Shown here in pieces: positions 25,402 to 34,498 of a DNA stretch of 64,000 nucleotides. The DNA comes from Chryseobacterium sp. Tr-659. GTDB lineage: Bacteria; Bacteroidota; Bacteroidia; Flavobacteriales; Weeksellaceae. Where the stretch lies: assembly GCF_011752975.1 (NCBI RefSeq), contig NZ_VWWP01000009.1, positions 1-64,000 of the forward strand. The letters are read 5' to 3'. How positions within the stretch are numbered: position 1 is the first letter of the stretch; each line of letters begins with the position of its first letter. The notes beneath the pieces were generated by a model, which was given only the letters and a program-made list of their open reading frames with translations, had not been told where the DNA came from and ran no database searches. The position numbers and the translations under genes were made by a program.

Positions 25402-26610
25402 ATGAAATGTAAAATTATACTGATACTGGGGTTGCTGGTATCTGCAAACTGGCAGGCACAAATAAAAGTGTTATTTGATGCTACTAAAGCAGAATCTGCA
25501 GGAAATGCAGACTGGGTAGTGGATGCGGATGTTCATAATCTTAAGTTTAGTGCAACAGGGGTTACTACCAACGGAACAGAGTCTAATCCGCAAAGATTTC
25601 CTACACCTGCGCAAAGTGGTATTACAGCAGCAACCCCGGAAACTTATTGGCAGGGAGCCCTGAGTAATTGGGGAATAGATCTGGTAAAGCAAGGTTACAC
25701 TATAGAAACATTACCTTACAATGCAAGTATTACCTACGGAAACTCATCCAATCCACAAGATTTATCTAATTACAAAGTTTTTGTTGTAGTCGAGCCTAAT
25801 ATAAGATTCAGTGATTCCGAGAAAATTGCAATGCTGAATTTTGTACAAAACGGAGGTGGCCTTTTTATGATTTCGGATCATAATCAGAGCGACAGAAACA
25901 ATGATGGATGGGATTCTCCTGCTATCTGGAATGATTTTTTTACAACAAACGGTGTCATTCCAAATCCTTTCGGAATTAGTTTTGATCTGAATAGCGTGTC
26001 TCCAATCACAACGAATTTTGTTCCGATAAATGTAAACCCAACCATTTTATCCGGCCCGCAAGGAACACCCACGCAGATGAAATTCTCCAGCGGAGCTACA
26101 ATGACGCTTGATAAAAACAGTAATGCGTCTGTTCAGGGGCTTGTGTTTACCAGCAGTGCTTCCACTGCAGGCAGTACTAATGTTATGTTTGCAACTTCCA
26201 CTTATGGAAATGGAAGGATCTGTGCATTGGGAGACAGTTCTGTTCCGGACGACGGAACCGGAGACCCAAACGATACTCTATATAATGGTTATACAGGTGA
26301 TGCTAACGGAAATCACAGACCTTTACTAGTGAATGCTATAATCTGGCTGGCAGGTTCTTCCAGTTTAAGTACTCAGGAAGTGGTAAACAAGGAAAATGCT
26401 GAAGTCTATCCAAATCCTTCGGCGGATTATATCTATATTAAAAATAATAAATACAAGACCTATAAAGTGATAGATGAGGCAGGTAGGATAATGGCTTCAG
26501 GAATATTGCAGGGAAATAGCTTTAGTATTCAGTCTATACCGTCCGGAATATATTATCTGATTCTTCAGTCTGATAAAGAAACTCAATCAACCAAAATTGT
26601 AAGAAAGTAA
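25402..26610 (+). CDS. Secreted protein with T9SS C-terminal sorting domain
   Basis: A 402-residue protein. The N-terminal signal peptide (to about QAQ, residue 20) is followed by a roughly 300-residue domain with an IKVLFDATKAE opening, a strand-turn YKVFVVVEPN, a GGGLFMISDHNQSD loop and a late LVNAIIWLAG helix. This resembles the class I glutamine-amidotransferase-like fold (DUF4350/IFT52-like) used by secreted Bacteroidota proteins, but no catalytic Cys was identified. The last about 70 residues, starting VYPNPSADYIYI and ending STKIVRK, are a type A sorting domain for type IX secretion. Surface or secreted location is therefore likely. The enzymatic role is unknown. Confidence 0.8.
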   Translation: MKCKIILILGLLVSANWQAQIKVLFDATKAESAGNADWVVDADVHNLKFSATGVTTNGTESNPQRFPTPAQSGITAATPETYWQGALSNWGIDLVKQGYTIETLPYNASITYGNSSNPQDLSNYKVFVVVEPNIRFSDSEKIAMLNFVQNGGGLFMISDHNQSDRNNDGWDSPAIWNDFFTTNGVIPNPFGISFDLNSVSPITTNFVPINVNPTILSGPQGTPTQMKFSSGATMTLDKNSNASVQGLVFTSSASTAGSTNVMFATSTYGNGRICALGDSSVPDDGTGDPNDTLYNGYTGDANGNHRPLLVNAIIWLAGSSSLSTQEVVNKENAEVYPNPSADYIYIKNNKYKTYKVIDEAGRIMASGILQGNSFSIQSIPSGIYYLILQSDKETQSTKIVRK

Positions 26611-26611
26611 A

Positions 26612-26686
26612 ATGAGAAATCTAAAAAAAAACACTGAAAATCAATTGAAACTAATTGTTGATGCTAAAAGTATTTGGCCAATCTAA
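26612..26686 (+). pseudogene. Possible remnant of a leader-peptide gene
   Basis: A 24-codon ORF starting one base after the upstream stop codon. Residues 1-15 (MRNLKK, then QLKLI) align in register with the leaders at 356-517, 745 and 25076, but the cleavage-site Gly-Gly is Asp-Ala and the ORF stops six residues later without any cysteine. It looks like a leader whose core was lost. It could also be chance, given its size. Confidence 0.3.
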
Positions 26687-26705
26687 TTATCAGATGTCTG
26701 AAGAT

Positions 26706-26738
26706 AAGTTCGGCGGCTTCAAAGAAGCCGCCGAACTT
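26706..26738. terminator. Bidirectional terminator
   Basis: A 14-bp perfect GC-rich stem (AAGTTCGGCGGCTT and its complement) with a five-base loop, between the T9SS protein gene and the convergent DUF5686 gene. Confidence 0.75.
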
Positions 26739-26756
26739 ATTTTATAATGTTTTTGT

Positions 26757-29288
26757 CTAAAATCCTACCTGGAACCCGGCTTTTACACCAAACTTAGAAA
26801 TGTCAGGTCTATCGAGATAATTTCCTCTCCAGTTGAAGTCGACCCTGAAAATTCTGAGGTTTCCGATTCCGATATTTTCAATACCAAAGCCATATTCATA
26901 ATAAATATGTTCACTTGGGGCAGTATATTTAAATCCTTCTACATTGATGGCTTTAGAAGCGTCGCTCAGAGTTCCATATGCTCCACGGATAAATGCCACT
27001 TCTCTAAGTTTCAGTTTTTTGATCAAAGGAATATAAGACAAAATTTTACCATTAAAATGATGTTCCAGCTGAAGAGTGGTATAAGCATCTGTAACAAACT
27101 CATAATAGTTCAGCTGAGAAAAAGTATTGGGAACCAAACCATACGATAAATTCGCAGGAATGATATTCTGCAATGCCAAAGGAACAGTATTGAAGTTTTT
27201 CCCTGCTTCAAAATTTACTATCATTTTTCCAAGGCTTCCAATTAGGAACGGCTTGTATAACATAAACTGAAGTTTGTTATAATTGAAATCAGCATTGAAA
27301 AGCCCTTCTATACCCCTGGTATATCGCAGAACAATAGTAGGAGCCAGGTTTCTTGCCTGATAACGGTCTATTCCGGTCTGGGAAAATTTAGCTCCGGGTT
27401 TTGCAATTAAGCTGATCGTCACATGAGAATCATTTACCGTCTGTCTCAGATTACCATCCTTATAATACATCAGGTTGAATTTCTCCGGAATTGCAGATTT
27501 AATACTCTGCATCACCCCGTCTACTCGTATCTGGAAATTTTTCCAAGGCTCAATAGCTGCAAAAACGCTGGTTTGATTTACTGAACTTAATGAAATATTT
27601 TCTCCTCTGGCAAAAAAAGTACTGGAAGATAAAGATCTTGATGCAACCCCATCTCCGGAAGTCAGCTGCCCTCCGAGCTGAACAATATCTCTGCTGGTTC
27701 CTGCTCCAATCATAAAACGGTTCAGCCTGTTGAACATATATCGTGCTTCAACTCCATATTTTACCTGTTTATCCTTAAACCCGTAAGCCGTATAAAATTG
27801 TACTCTCCAAGGATCATTAAGCCCGAAATATGATCTTGCTCCAAGTCTTATTCTATCGCCTTCCACTTCATTTCTTCCGTATACCGAGAAAATAGGCCCG
27901 AAATCTACTCCTTTAAAAGCATTATAATATCTGGAACCAAGAGTTTCAAACAGTTTTACCATTCTGTTGAATTTAGGGGTCTGCTGAAGCTGGTCAAGCA
28001 TATTGTAAACCCCTTGTTCAGATTTGGATAGTGTATCGGGTCTTGCCTTTGTCCAGTAAGCCTCATCCTTGTCTGTAAACTTATCCTCATATTCCTCTTC
28101 TTTCCTTTTAAATACACTTGGGTCAAGAGGCTTGTTGAATTGATAATTAGAGTAATCCACAGATCTTTTAGCGATAATGCTTTTAGATCCTTTCTTTTTG
28201 GAAAAAGGACTCATTTCAAACTCTGTAACGAGTTTTTTAGGAAGAAATGTCTCTTCATCAGGATTGTCATATTCCAGCTGAGTATAGACACTGTTAACAA
28301 AATTGACGTTGATTTTCTGTGTTGATTTTAAAGTAGCACCTAAAATAGCATAAGTGTCCGTATCAATATATAGATTCCCTTGGAATGCAAGGATATCTTT
28401 TCTTTTAGGCTGATATCTTATCTGAAACGCTTTTTCGCCACGGATGGTAATGGTATCCATAAGGCTGTAATCATACGTGGAAAATCCATCTGTTCCTACC
28501 GGGCTTTGAAATCCGATATCAAAATAATTTAATGTATTATCGTAAATATTAATATCCCTGTACAGGTTTTTAGCAGAAACCGTGATCACCTGGTTATCCT
28601 GAAAACCAGAGGTTTTTTGAGCAACTAATGTTCTTTTACTGTCTTTATCAGGTCTGTTTTTACCATAATTTTCATAAACAGCTTCATTCAGGAAGATGGG
28701 AAGCCCGAGTCTTCCGCTGGCCGTAGAATCTGCGTAGTCAAAAATAAAGTTCAGTTTATTGAAGATCTTTTTCTTCATAAAGGCACTGTCGATATTATTA
28801 AGATCGAATTGAGTCTTTTCGTATTCTTTGTATGAATAAGTGTCAAACTTCTCCAGTCCGTTATTTCTTTTGTGTGCCCATACTTTTTGCATGATGGCAT
28901 AGGCCGGGTTTTCTTTTTTGTTTTTGTATTTGGGTTTTCCGCTTTGAAGGACAATTTCCTGAATGTCACTTACTTTGGACTGAGATAGCTGAACAAAGAT
29001 ATTTTCTGCATTTTCAGGAGTAATTTCTAATGTTTCGGAAGTATAGCTTTTTCTTGAAAATTTTAATTGACGAATAATGCTGTCTGACTGAATAATGAAG
29101 CTGCCTGATGTTGTCGTCAGGGAAGGTGTTTTGCTGTTGTTGATAAAAATATCAACTTTGCTGAGTTCTTTATTATTTTTTTCATCAACAATTTTACCGC
29201 TGGCTTTGTTTTGTGCAGATACAGAACCGGTAAGTATCAGTAAGAAAAATAATATATAGTGTTTTGGGGAGTTATTGTTTAACATCAT
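26757..29288 (-). CDS. DUF5686 family outer-membrane protein with carboxypeptidase-like domain
   Basis: An 843-residue protein. The start at 29288 (two ATGs in tandem, MMLNNN) gives a proper signal peptide ending VSAQ; an upstream in-frame start at 29387 would add 33 atypical residues. After the signal comes a CarboxypepD_reg-like beta-sandwich (ASGKIVDEKNNKELSKVDIFI, about 25-110). The DUF5686 region follows, with a YSYKEYEKTQFDL motif, a roughly 300-residue periplasmic part and a C-terminal beta-barrel ending in aromatic F. The family is common in Bacteroidota and of unknown function; outer-membrane location is inferred from the barrel pattern. Single gene. Confidence 0.85.
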   Translation of the reverse strand: MMLNNNSPKHYILFFLLILTGSVSAQNKASGKIVDEKNNKELSKVDIFINNSKTPSLTTTSGSFIIQSDSIIRQLKFSRKSYTSETLEITPENAENIFVQLSQSKVSDIQEIVLQSGKPKYKNKKENPAYAIMQKVWAHKRNNGLEKFDTYSYKEYEKTQFDLNNIDSAFMKKKIFNKLNFIFDYADSTASGRLGLPIFLNEAVYENYGKNRPDKDSKRTLVAQKTSGFQDNQVITVSAKNLYRDINIYDNTLNYFDIGFQSPVGTDGFSTYDYSLMDTITIRGEKAFQIRYQPKRKDILAFQGNLYIDTDTYAILGATLKSTQKINVNFVNSVYTQLEYDNPDEETFLPKKLVTEFEMSPFSKKKGSKSIIAKRSVDYSNYQFNKPLDPSVFKRKEEEYEDKFTDKDEAYWTKARPDTLSKSEQGVYNMLDQLQQTPKFNRMVKLFETLGSRYYNAFKGVDFGPIFSVYGRNEVEGDRIRLGARSYFGLNDPWRVQFYTAYGFKDKQVKYGVEARYMFNRLNRFMIGAGTSRDIVQLGGQLTSGDGVASRSLSSSTFFARGENISLSSVNQTSVFAAIEPWKNFQIRVDGVMQSIKSAIPEKFNLMYYKDGNLRQTVNDSHVTISLIAKPGAKFSQTGIDRYQARNLAPTIVLRYTRGIEGLFNADFNYNKLQFMLYKPFLIGSLGKMIVNFEAGKNFNTVPLALQNIIPANLSYGLVPNTFSQLNYYEFVTDAYTTLQLEHHFNGKILSYIPLIKKLKLREVAFIRGAYGTLSDASKAINVEGFKYTAPSEHIYYEYGFGIENIGIGNLRIFRVDFNWRGNYLDRPDISKFGVKAGFQVGF

Positions 29289-29631
29289 TCGTTTCTTCAG
29301 GCAATTAGCACAAACAAAAAGCATGCAGTTTATTTTAAAAATATGAAAAAAATAAAAATATTTTTGGTGTTTCAGATAAAACAGCAAATGTAACGAAAAT
29401 AATACATGTATTTATTAAAAAAATGTCACGAATTTTTAAGGCTTATGAGATAATAATCAATGAATTAATAACGAAATAATAACTATTTTATTGATAAGTT
29501 ATTCTGCTATTTTTCCTTTATAAAAAATATCAGCTTTTGTACATGAAAATAAATTGAAGTATTACACAGGAATTGCTAGTATAATTATTTGAAAAGAGAA
29601 AACAATTAAACTTTTGAAATTTAGTCAGGAT
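29289..29631. other. Intergenic region without recognised gene
   Basis: About 340 AT-rich bases between the start of the DUF5686 gene and the tRNA terminator. It should contain the promoter of the minus-strand DUF5686 gene. No ORF of note, RNA gene or repeat was seen. Confidence 0.5.
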
Positions 29632-29666
29632 ATAAAAAAAGACCTACATTTCTGTAAGTCTTTTTT
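29632..29666 (-). terminator. Terminator of tRNA-Asn copy 1
   Basis: On the minus strand AAGACTTACA, loop GAAA, TGTAGGTCTT, then a T run. The same hairpin core occurs at 38113-38145 and 34497-34534. Confidence 0.75.
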
Positions 29667-29667
29667 G

Positions 29668-29741
29668 CTCCTCCTGCTGGGCTCGAACCAGCGACCCTCT
29701 GATTAACAGTCAGATGCTCTAACCAACTGAGCTAAGGAGGA
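29668..29741 (-). tRNA. tRNA-Asn (GTT), copy 1
   Basis: A 74-base cloverleaf on the minus strand: acceptor TCCTCCT pairs with AGGAGGA, the D arm is GCTC/GAGC, the anticodon loop is CTGTTAA with anticodon GTT (Asn), and the T arm is GCTGG-TTCGAGC-CCAGC. The discriminator is G, as expected for Asn, and CCA is not encoded. A promoter with TATATTFG-type -7 box lies just upstream (29764-29771, TATATTTG on the minus strand) and a terminator follows. A second identical copy is at 38147-38220. Confidence 0.97.
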
Positions 29742-29763
29742 ATGTCCTTTGTTTTAAGTGGTG

Positions 29764-29794
29764 CAAATATAATAGGAATATCCGTACCAAGCAA
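29764..29794 (-). promoter_or_regulatory. Promoter of tRNA-Asn copy 1
   Basis: On the minus strand TTG (complement of 29792-29794), a 20-base gap, then TATATTTG (complement of 29764-29771). The spacing equals that of the second copy. Confidence 0.55.
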
Positions 29795-29944
29795 GTTTTT
29801 ATCCCTTAATATTTCACAGAAATTGCTATCGATTTATTTTTCAATAAATTAAAATTTTGAAAATTATCTGTTTTTTTACAGATAGCCTGAGATGGCAGTG
29901 TTGTAATGATAAATTTTCCTATATAATGAGTATTTCGGAAACAT

Positions 29945-30787
29945 TTAAAGGGCTACAAATTCCATTCTGAAAGCCTTGGGACTTTTTCCGCGTTGCGCTT
30001 TGAAAAATTTGTTCAGATGGCTTTCATCTGTGAATCCCAATTCGTCAGCAATTTCGGAAATTCTGTTGCTGCTATGCTTCAGACGGTGCTCAATGAGTGT
30101 CGTTTTGTAATTGCTGATATAAGACTGAAGGGTTTCACCACTATGTTTTTTAAAATATTTACCCAAATAGTTTTCTGAGAATCCAAATGTTTTACAGATG
30201 TTCTCGGTCCGGATTTTTTCAGGCTCATAAATATTACTCTGAATGAAATTGAGGATATTAATGATCCTTGATTCGGAGGCTTCGTCTATTTTTTGAGGAA
30301 GATACTTGGCAATATTACGGGCTACTACTACAATAAGTGTATTGATGAGTTGTGATGTTATATCGCTGTGGTAGACATCTTTATTGACAGCCTCTCTGAT
30401 GAGCGCTTCCACAAGAGGGCGCACCAGTGTTTTGTCAGACTGATTCTTCAAAATACATCCAGGCTTATGATTGGCATTTTCCAGAATAAATTCGAGCCGC
30501 TGGATATTTTCTTTCGAAATTCTATTGTCTTTCAGGTAGATGTTGCTGAATTTTAAAAAGAAAAACCGGGTGGTAGTGTCAATCCAGAATTGGCTGCAGT
30601 CCTGTGGTGTCAGAAGAAACATATGATTGTCTGAATAAGAAAAGCTGTGCTTATTAATGCAATGCCGCCCGGTTCCCGATAAAATGAAAACCAGTTCAAA
30701 AAAATTCTTTTTGCTTTCCTTATCAGGAAATACATCCAGCGTTTCAAAATGAATGCTGAAGGGTTCATATAATACATTTCTGTTCAT
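29945..30787 (-). CDS. AraC family transcriptional regulator
   Basis: A 280-residue regulator. The N-terminal part (about 1-170) fits a cupin-like AraC ligand domain, beginning with a GTGRHCINKHSFSYSDNHMFLL strand set. The C-terminal 100 residues hold two HTH motifs: ENICKTFGFSENYLGKYFKKH (first) and SEIADELGFTDESHLNKFFKAQRGKSPKAFR (second, with the family signature). It is divergent from the acetolactate decarboxylase operon with a gap of about 110 bases, so it is the obvious candidate regulator of that operon and perhaps of itself. The effector is unknown. Confidence 0.88.
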   Translation of the reverse strand: MNRNVLYEPFSIHFETLDVFPDKESKKNFFELVFILSGTGRHCINKHSFSYSDNHMFLLTPQDCSQFWIDTTTRFFFLKFSNIYLKDNRISKENIQRLEFILENANHKPGCILKNQSDKTLVRPLVEALIREAVNKDVYHSDITSQLINTLIVVVARNIAKYLPQKIDEASESRIINILNFIQSNIYEPEKIRTENICKTFGFSENYLGKYFKKHSGETLQSYISNYKTTLIEHRLKHSSNRISEIADELGFTDESHLNKFFKAQRGKSPKAFRMEFVAL

Positions 30788-30862
30788 CAGTATTGTTTTT
30801 TATATAGCAAAAATATACAAAAATACAGAAGTCTTATACCGGTAAATTGCTAAATATCAGTA

Positions 30863-30870
30863 TAATTTTG
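30863..30870 (+). promoter_or_regulatory. -7 box of the budA-like operon
   Basis: TAATTTTG matches TAnnTTTG and lies 26 bases before the ATG at 30897. No TTG at proper -33 spacing was found, consistent with a promoter that needs an activator such as the divergent AraC protein. Confidence 0.35.
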
Positions 30871-30896
30871 CTTCATCCAATACGAATTATTGCATT

Positions 30897-31661
30897 ATGA
30901 TAAAATTATTATTAATCGGATTAACAGCCTGGTCTGCGTGTATCAGCGCTCAGGAGAATAAAGATGGAATTTTTCACTATTCCTCTATGGATGCAATGAG
31001 AAATGGAGTTTATACCGGCAATCTTACTGTAAAAGATGTTAAAAAGAAAGGGGATTTCGGTTTAGGTACTTATAATTTTTTAGATGGTGAGTTGGTTATG
31101 CTTGACGGAAGTGTTTATCGTATTGTTTCTGACGGATCTGTAGAAATAGCAGATCATAAAAGAGAAATTCCTTTCGGTTCCTTTACTTTTTTCAAAAAAG
31201 AACACTCAGAAGAATTGAGAAATGTAAAAACTGTGGAAGAATTAATGAAAAATATCCGTGAAATACTTCCGTCTTCCAATCGCTTTTACGCTATAAAGAT
31301 AGAAGCTGTTTTCAAAGAGCTCACGCTGGGAGGTGCCATAAAAGTTAACGAAGAGGACAGAACCGGTATTGCAGATCTTATGAAAACGAGGCCTTTATAT
31401 ATAAACCAAAATATAAAAGGTACTCTTGTCGGATTTTACAGCCCTTCCTATGTTGGAGGTCTTGATCTTTCCCCGTTTCATTTCCACTTTATTTCGGAGG
31501 ACAGGAAAGTTGGAGGGCATTTGGTAGAAGGGACTTTTGCCTTCTCAAAATTTACAGTTCAGCTGGATGAGAAAAATACCTACGAGGTGATGTTACCCAA
31601 CAATGACAATAAAGGATACAGGAGTAAATGGGAATCTTCCGGGGCCAATTCACAATATTAA
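30897..31661 (+). CDS. budA: Alpha-acetolactate decarboxylase with signal peptide
   Basis: A 254-residue enzyme that converts (S)-alpha-acetolactate to acetoin. It has a hydrophobic signal ending ISAQ (about residue 19), so it is probably exported to the periplasm or beyond. Zinc ligands H195, H197 (PFHFHF) and H208 (GGHLVE) are present, with E65 in DGELVMLDG, in the same spacing as the characterised Brevibacillus enzyme, which is also extracytoplasmic. It is the first gene of an operon with a cupin/MRJP fusion, an SMP-30-like lipoprotein and an ABM-domain protein, divergent from an AraC regulator. No acetolactate synthase is adjacent. The enzyme could act on acetolactate that leaks from valine synthesis. 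Confidence 0.9.
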   Translation: MIKLLLIGLTAWSACISAQENKDGIFHYSSMDAMRNGVYTGNLTVKDVKKKGDFGLGTYNFLDGELVMLDGSVYRIVSDGSVEIADHKREIPFGSFTFFKKEHSEELRNVKTVEELMKNIREILPSSNRFYAIKIEAVFKELTLGGAIKVNEEDRTGIADLMKTRPLYINQNIKGTLVGFYSPSYVGGLDLSPFHFHFISEDRKVGGHLVEGTFAFSKFTVQLDEKNTYEVMLPNNDNKGYRSKWESSGANSQY

Positions 31662-31710
31662 AAATTTAACAAGTCATGAAGGTTCATGGCTGTAACAATA
31701 CAATATACAA

Positions 31711-33117
31711 ATGAAAACAAACATATTATTTTTTATTTCTTCAATAGTGCCCGTGTTTTTCTTTAATTCAGTCTCTGCACAGCAAAAAGTGCTTCAAACT
31801 GATTTTAATAAGGGGATTTGGGAGCAGGTTGGGAAAGGTTTACAGCGTAAATGGGTATCAGGTTCTGAAAGTACATTTGCTTTTTGGAAAATGGATAAAG
31901 GGGCTCATGTAGCACCTCATAATCATCCGAATGAACAGGTAACTTATATTACAAAGGGCAGTGTAAAAGTTCTGATGAATGATAAAGAGCATATTGTAAA
32001 AGCAGGTGGCATACTGATCATTCCGGCTGGGGTTACCCATGAATTTTTCTGTCTGGAAGATGGAACTGAAGATCTGGATTTTTTTACACCTGTCCGTAAA
32101 GATTGGATAGACGGAACTGCTTCATATCTTCCTCAGCAGGGGAAAAGTCTTGAAGTGGTAGCTCAGTTCAATGATGCCCGCCCTGGAAATGTTGCGGTAA
32201 GCCGTACCGGACGAGTATTTGCTACAATACATCCTTTGGCAGGAGCAAAACAGCAGCTGGTTGAAATTGTAAATGGACAGCCTATACCATTTCCCTCAGC
32301 AGAATTACAAAAAAATGGACAACCTGCGGATAATAATAAGTTTGATACCCCACTGGGAATCATAACAGATAAACAAAATCGTCTCTGGATGATCGACATG
32401 GGGCTGGAACTTGGAAAAACAAGGCTCTGGTGTTTCGATCTTAAGAAAAATAAAGTAATAGAAAAGATTGAACTTCCTTCAGCTATTGCACCCAAAGGCA
32501 GCTTTATACAGGATGTTGCTATTGATGAGAAAAATGGATGGGCCTATCTTGCTGATATTGCCAATCCGGGAATCGTTGCTTTAAATCTTAAAAATAAAAA
32601 AGCCAGGAGATTCAGTGGGCATACATCATTACAAGCGGAGGATGTAGATATGATTATTGATGGGAAAGTGATTGATTTTGGTGGTAAACCAGCAAGAGTA
32701 GGAATTAATCCGATTACACTTTCAGATGACAGAGAAACCCTGTTTTTCGGAGCAATGAATGGGACTTCATGGTATAAGCTTCCAGCCGGGCTTTTCCGTG
32801 AAAATGGAAATGACAATGTGATAGAAAATGCTATTCAAAAAGTGGGAGATAAGCCGGTAAGCGACGGAGCTGCAACAGATAAGGCAGGTAATCATTATAT
32901 CACCAACCTAGGTGGTCACAGTATCAGTAAGCTGGACTCAGACGGTCATCTTACAGAATTTATTAAAGATCCAAAATTAAAATGGCCGGATAATGTTGCC
33001 GTTTCAGAGGATGGGTATTTATACATTTCAGTAAATCAACTGCATACTACAACTGCATTTTCAGGACTGCCGGATGCGGGAAGACCTCCTTATTTCATCT
33101 ATCGCGTTAAATTGTGA
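31711..33117 (+). CDS. Secreted cupin domain fused to a major royal jelly protein-like propeller
   Basis: A 468-residue protein. A signal peptide ends VSAQ (23). Residues 25-125 form a cupin with the metal-binding pattern H70-x-H72-x-x-E75 and H110 (IIPAGVTHEF). Residues about 145-468 form a propeller with MRJP/Yellow family blocks: FDTPLGIITDKQNRLWMID, a GSFIQDVAIDEKNGWAYLAD segment, GINPITLSDDRETLFFGAMN and LKWPDNVAVSEDGYLYIS. MRJP-like bacterial proteins are of uncertain activity; relatives in insects include dopachrome conversion-linked Yellow proteins. The fusion of the two domains is unusual. Position in the acetolactate decarboxylase operon suggests a linked extracytoplasmic role, but none can be named. 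Confidence 0.8.
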   Translation: MKTNILFFISSIVPVFFFNSVSAQQKVLQTDFNKGIWEQVGKGLQRKWVSGSESTFAFWKMDKGAHVAPHNHPNEQVTYITKGSVKVLMNDKEHIVKAGGILIIPAGVTHEFFCLEDGTEDLDFFTPVRKDWIDGTASYLPQQGKSLEVVAQFNDARPGNVAVSRTGRVFATIHPLAGAKQQLVEIVNGQPIPFPSAELQKNGQPADNNKFDTPLGIITDKQNRLWMIDMGLELGKTRLWCFDLKKNKVIEKIELPSAIAPKGSFIQDVAIDEKNGWAYLADIANPGIVALNLKNKKARRFSGHTSLQAEDVDMIIDGKVIDFGGKPARVGINPITLSDDRETLFFGAMNGTSWYKLPAGLFRENGNDNVIENAIQKVGDKPVSDGAATDKAGNHYITNLGGHSISKLDSDGHLTEFIKDPKLKWPDNVAVSEDGYLYISVNQLHTTTAFSGLPDAGRPPYFIYRVKL

Positions 33118-33169
33118 TGCGAAGATGAAGAGAATTCAACTAAAAAAACACAAAATAAATATAAACACA

Positions 33170-34186
33170 ATGAACAAAAACATTTTAACTGATTTTTTCT
33201 TATCAGCCGTATTAGCATTAAGCCTGTCTTCATGCAGAAGCAACGACTCTTCTGATCCTATTGTGAAAGAAGAACCAAAATTGCTTGAAAATTATTCTTT
33301 TCAACTCACGGGAGCTTATCCTGAAGGTGTTGATTATGATACTAAAAACAAACGTTTTGTTATCAGCTCTTTTAATAAAGGAATCGTCTATACTTTAGGG
33401 ATTGATGGTAAAACTTTCGCACCATTAATTAATGATCCTCATCTTATTGCCGCATTGGGTGTATATACTGATGAAGAAAACGAACGTATTATAGTCGTAA
33501 GCGGTGATGCTGGTGCTTCAGAAAAAAGTGGAGCAGGAGGAAGTACAGCCGGACAGGTTGCTTATGCAGGGGTTTATAATGCAAAGACCGGAGCATTGAT
33601 CAATAATGTTAATCTGAAACCTCTTGTAGCTTCCGGAGGCGTATTTCCCAATGATATTACCGTAGATAAAAACGGAAATATTTATATTACCGATTCTTTT
33701 TCTCCTGTTATTTATAAGATTGATACAGGTTATAAAGGTTCTGTTTTTGTAAATAACAGTGCCTTTTCAGTGTCACCCAATGCTTTTGGGCTTAATGGTA
33801 TAGTTTACCATAAAGATGGCTATCTCATTGCAGCTCATACTGAAAAGGCTAAACTATTTAAGATCAGTATTGCCAATGGAGAAGTTTCAGAAATTACAGG
33901 GGTTAATGATGCTTTTAAAGCTCCTGATGGCCTTGAATGGAAAGGTAATGATCTGGTGGTTATAGAAAATGGACTGGCCGGTGGTAAAGCGCACGTATTA
34001 AGTAGTAGTAACAATTGGGGATCTGCATCTAAAGTTAAAGAAGTATCTATAGGGGCAGCTGAATTTCCTACTACAGCTTATGCCGCATATAATGGAACTG
34101 TATATGTGCTTAATTCTTATCTGGGCAAACTTTTAGGGGGTGACAAAACCCATGCTGATTATCAGATCAAAGGGGTCAAATTATAA
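33170..34186 (+). CDS. SMP-30/NHL-like beta-propeller lipoprotein
   Basis: A 338-residue protein. The start is set at 33170 because it gives a lipoprotein signal (LSLSSC, C near residue 19-20); the frame is open from 33074 but that part overlaps the previous gene. The mature region shows repeated propeller blades: YPEGVDYDTKNKRFVISSF, FPNDITVDKNGNIYITDSF, GLNGIVYHKDGYLIAAH and APDGLEWKGNDLVVIENG. This places it with SMP-30/gluconolactonase-like or NHL propellers. A surface or periplasmic lipoprotein is expected. It may hydrolyse lactones or bind ligands; catalytic residues could not be assigned with confidence. Confidence 0.78.
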   Translation: MNKNILTDFFLSAVLALSLSSCRSNDSSDPIVKEEPKLLENYSFQLTGAYPEGVDYDTKNKRFVISSFNKGIVYTLGIDGKTFAPLINDPHLIAALGVYTDEENERIIVVSGDAGASEKSGAGGSTAGQVAYAGVYNAKTGALINNVNLKPLVASGGVFPNDITVDKNGNIYITDSFSPVIYKIDTGYKGSVFVNNSAFSVSPNAFGLNGIVYHKDGYLIAAHTEKAKLFKISIANGEVSEITGVNDAFKAPDGLEWKGNDLVVIENGLAGGKAHVLSSSNNWGSASKVKEVSIGAAEFPTTAYAAYNGTVYVLNSYLGKLLGGDKTHADYQIKGVKL

Positions 34187-34201
34187 GATAAAAAAATTAT
34201 T

Positions 34202-34498
34202 ATGAATAAACAATTTAGATCAATGGCTGTATTAAAGGCAAAACACGGTAAGGGTGAAGAATTAAGAAATGCTTTATTACTGTTGATAAATCCTACCCGT
34301 AGTGAATCCGGCTGTTTATATTATATTCTTTTTGAAGATAAGAATGATTCAGATACTTTCTATATGTGGGAAGCTTTTGAAGATGAGGAAGCTTTTAAAT
34401 TTCATACCCAAACAAGTCATTTTCAGGGTTTTGCTGCCAGAACAGATGAATTGTTGAATGGCCCCATACAATTGATAGAATTAGCTCACGTTTTATAA
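34202..34498 (+). CDS. Antibiotic biosynthesis monooxygenase (ABM) domain protein
   Basis: A 98-residue single-domain protein of the ABM/YgiN type: an N-terminal strand with MAVLKAKHGKGEELRNAL, then SESGCLYYILFEDKND, then YMWEAFEDEEAFKFH and a final HFQGFAAR helix. Such dimeric ferredoxin-like proteins include quinol monooxygenases and heme-degrading enzymes. It has no signal peptide, in contrast to the three upstream genes, so it works in the cytoplasm. It follows the lipoprotein gene by 15 bases and ends the operon, with a hairpin terminator overlapping its stop codon. Confidence 0.85.
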   Translation: MNKQFRSMAVLKAKHGKGEELRNALLLLINPTRSESGCLYYILFEDKNDSDTFYMWEAFEDEEAFKFHTQTSHFQGFAARTDELLNGPIQLIELAHVL

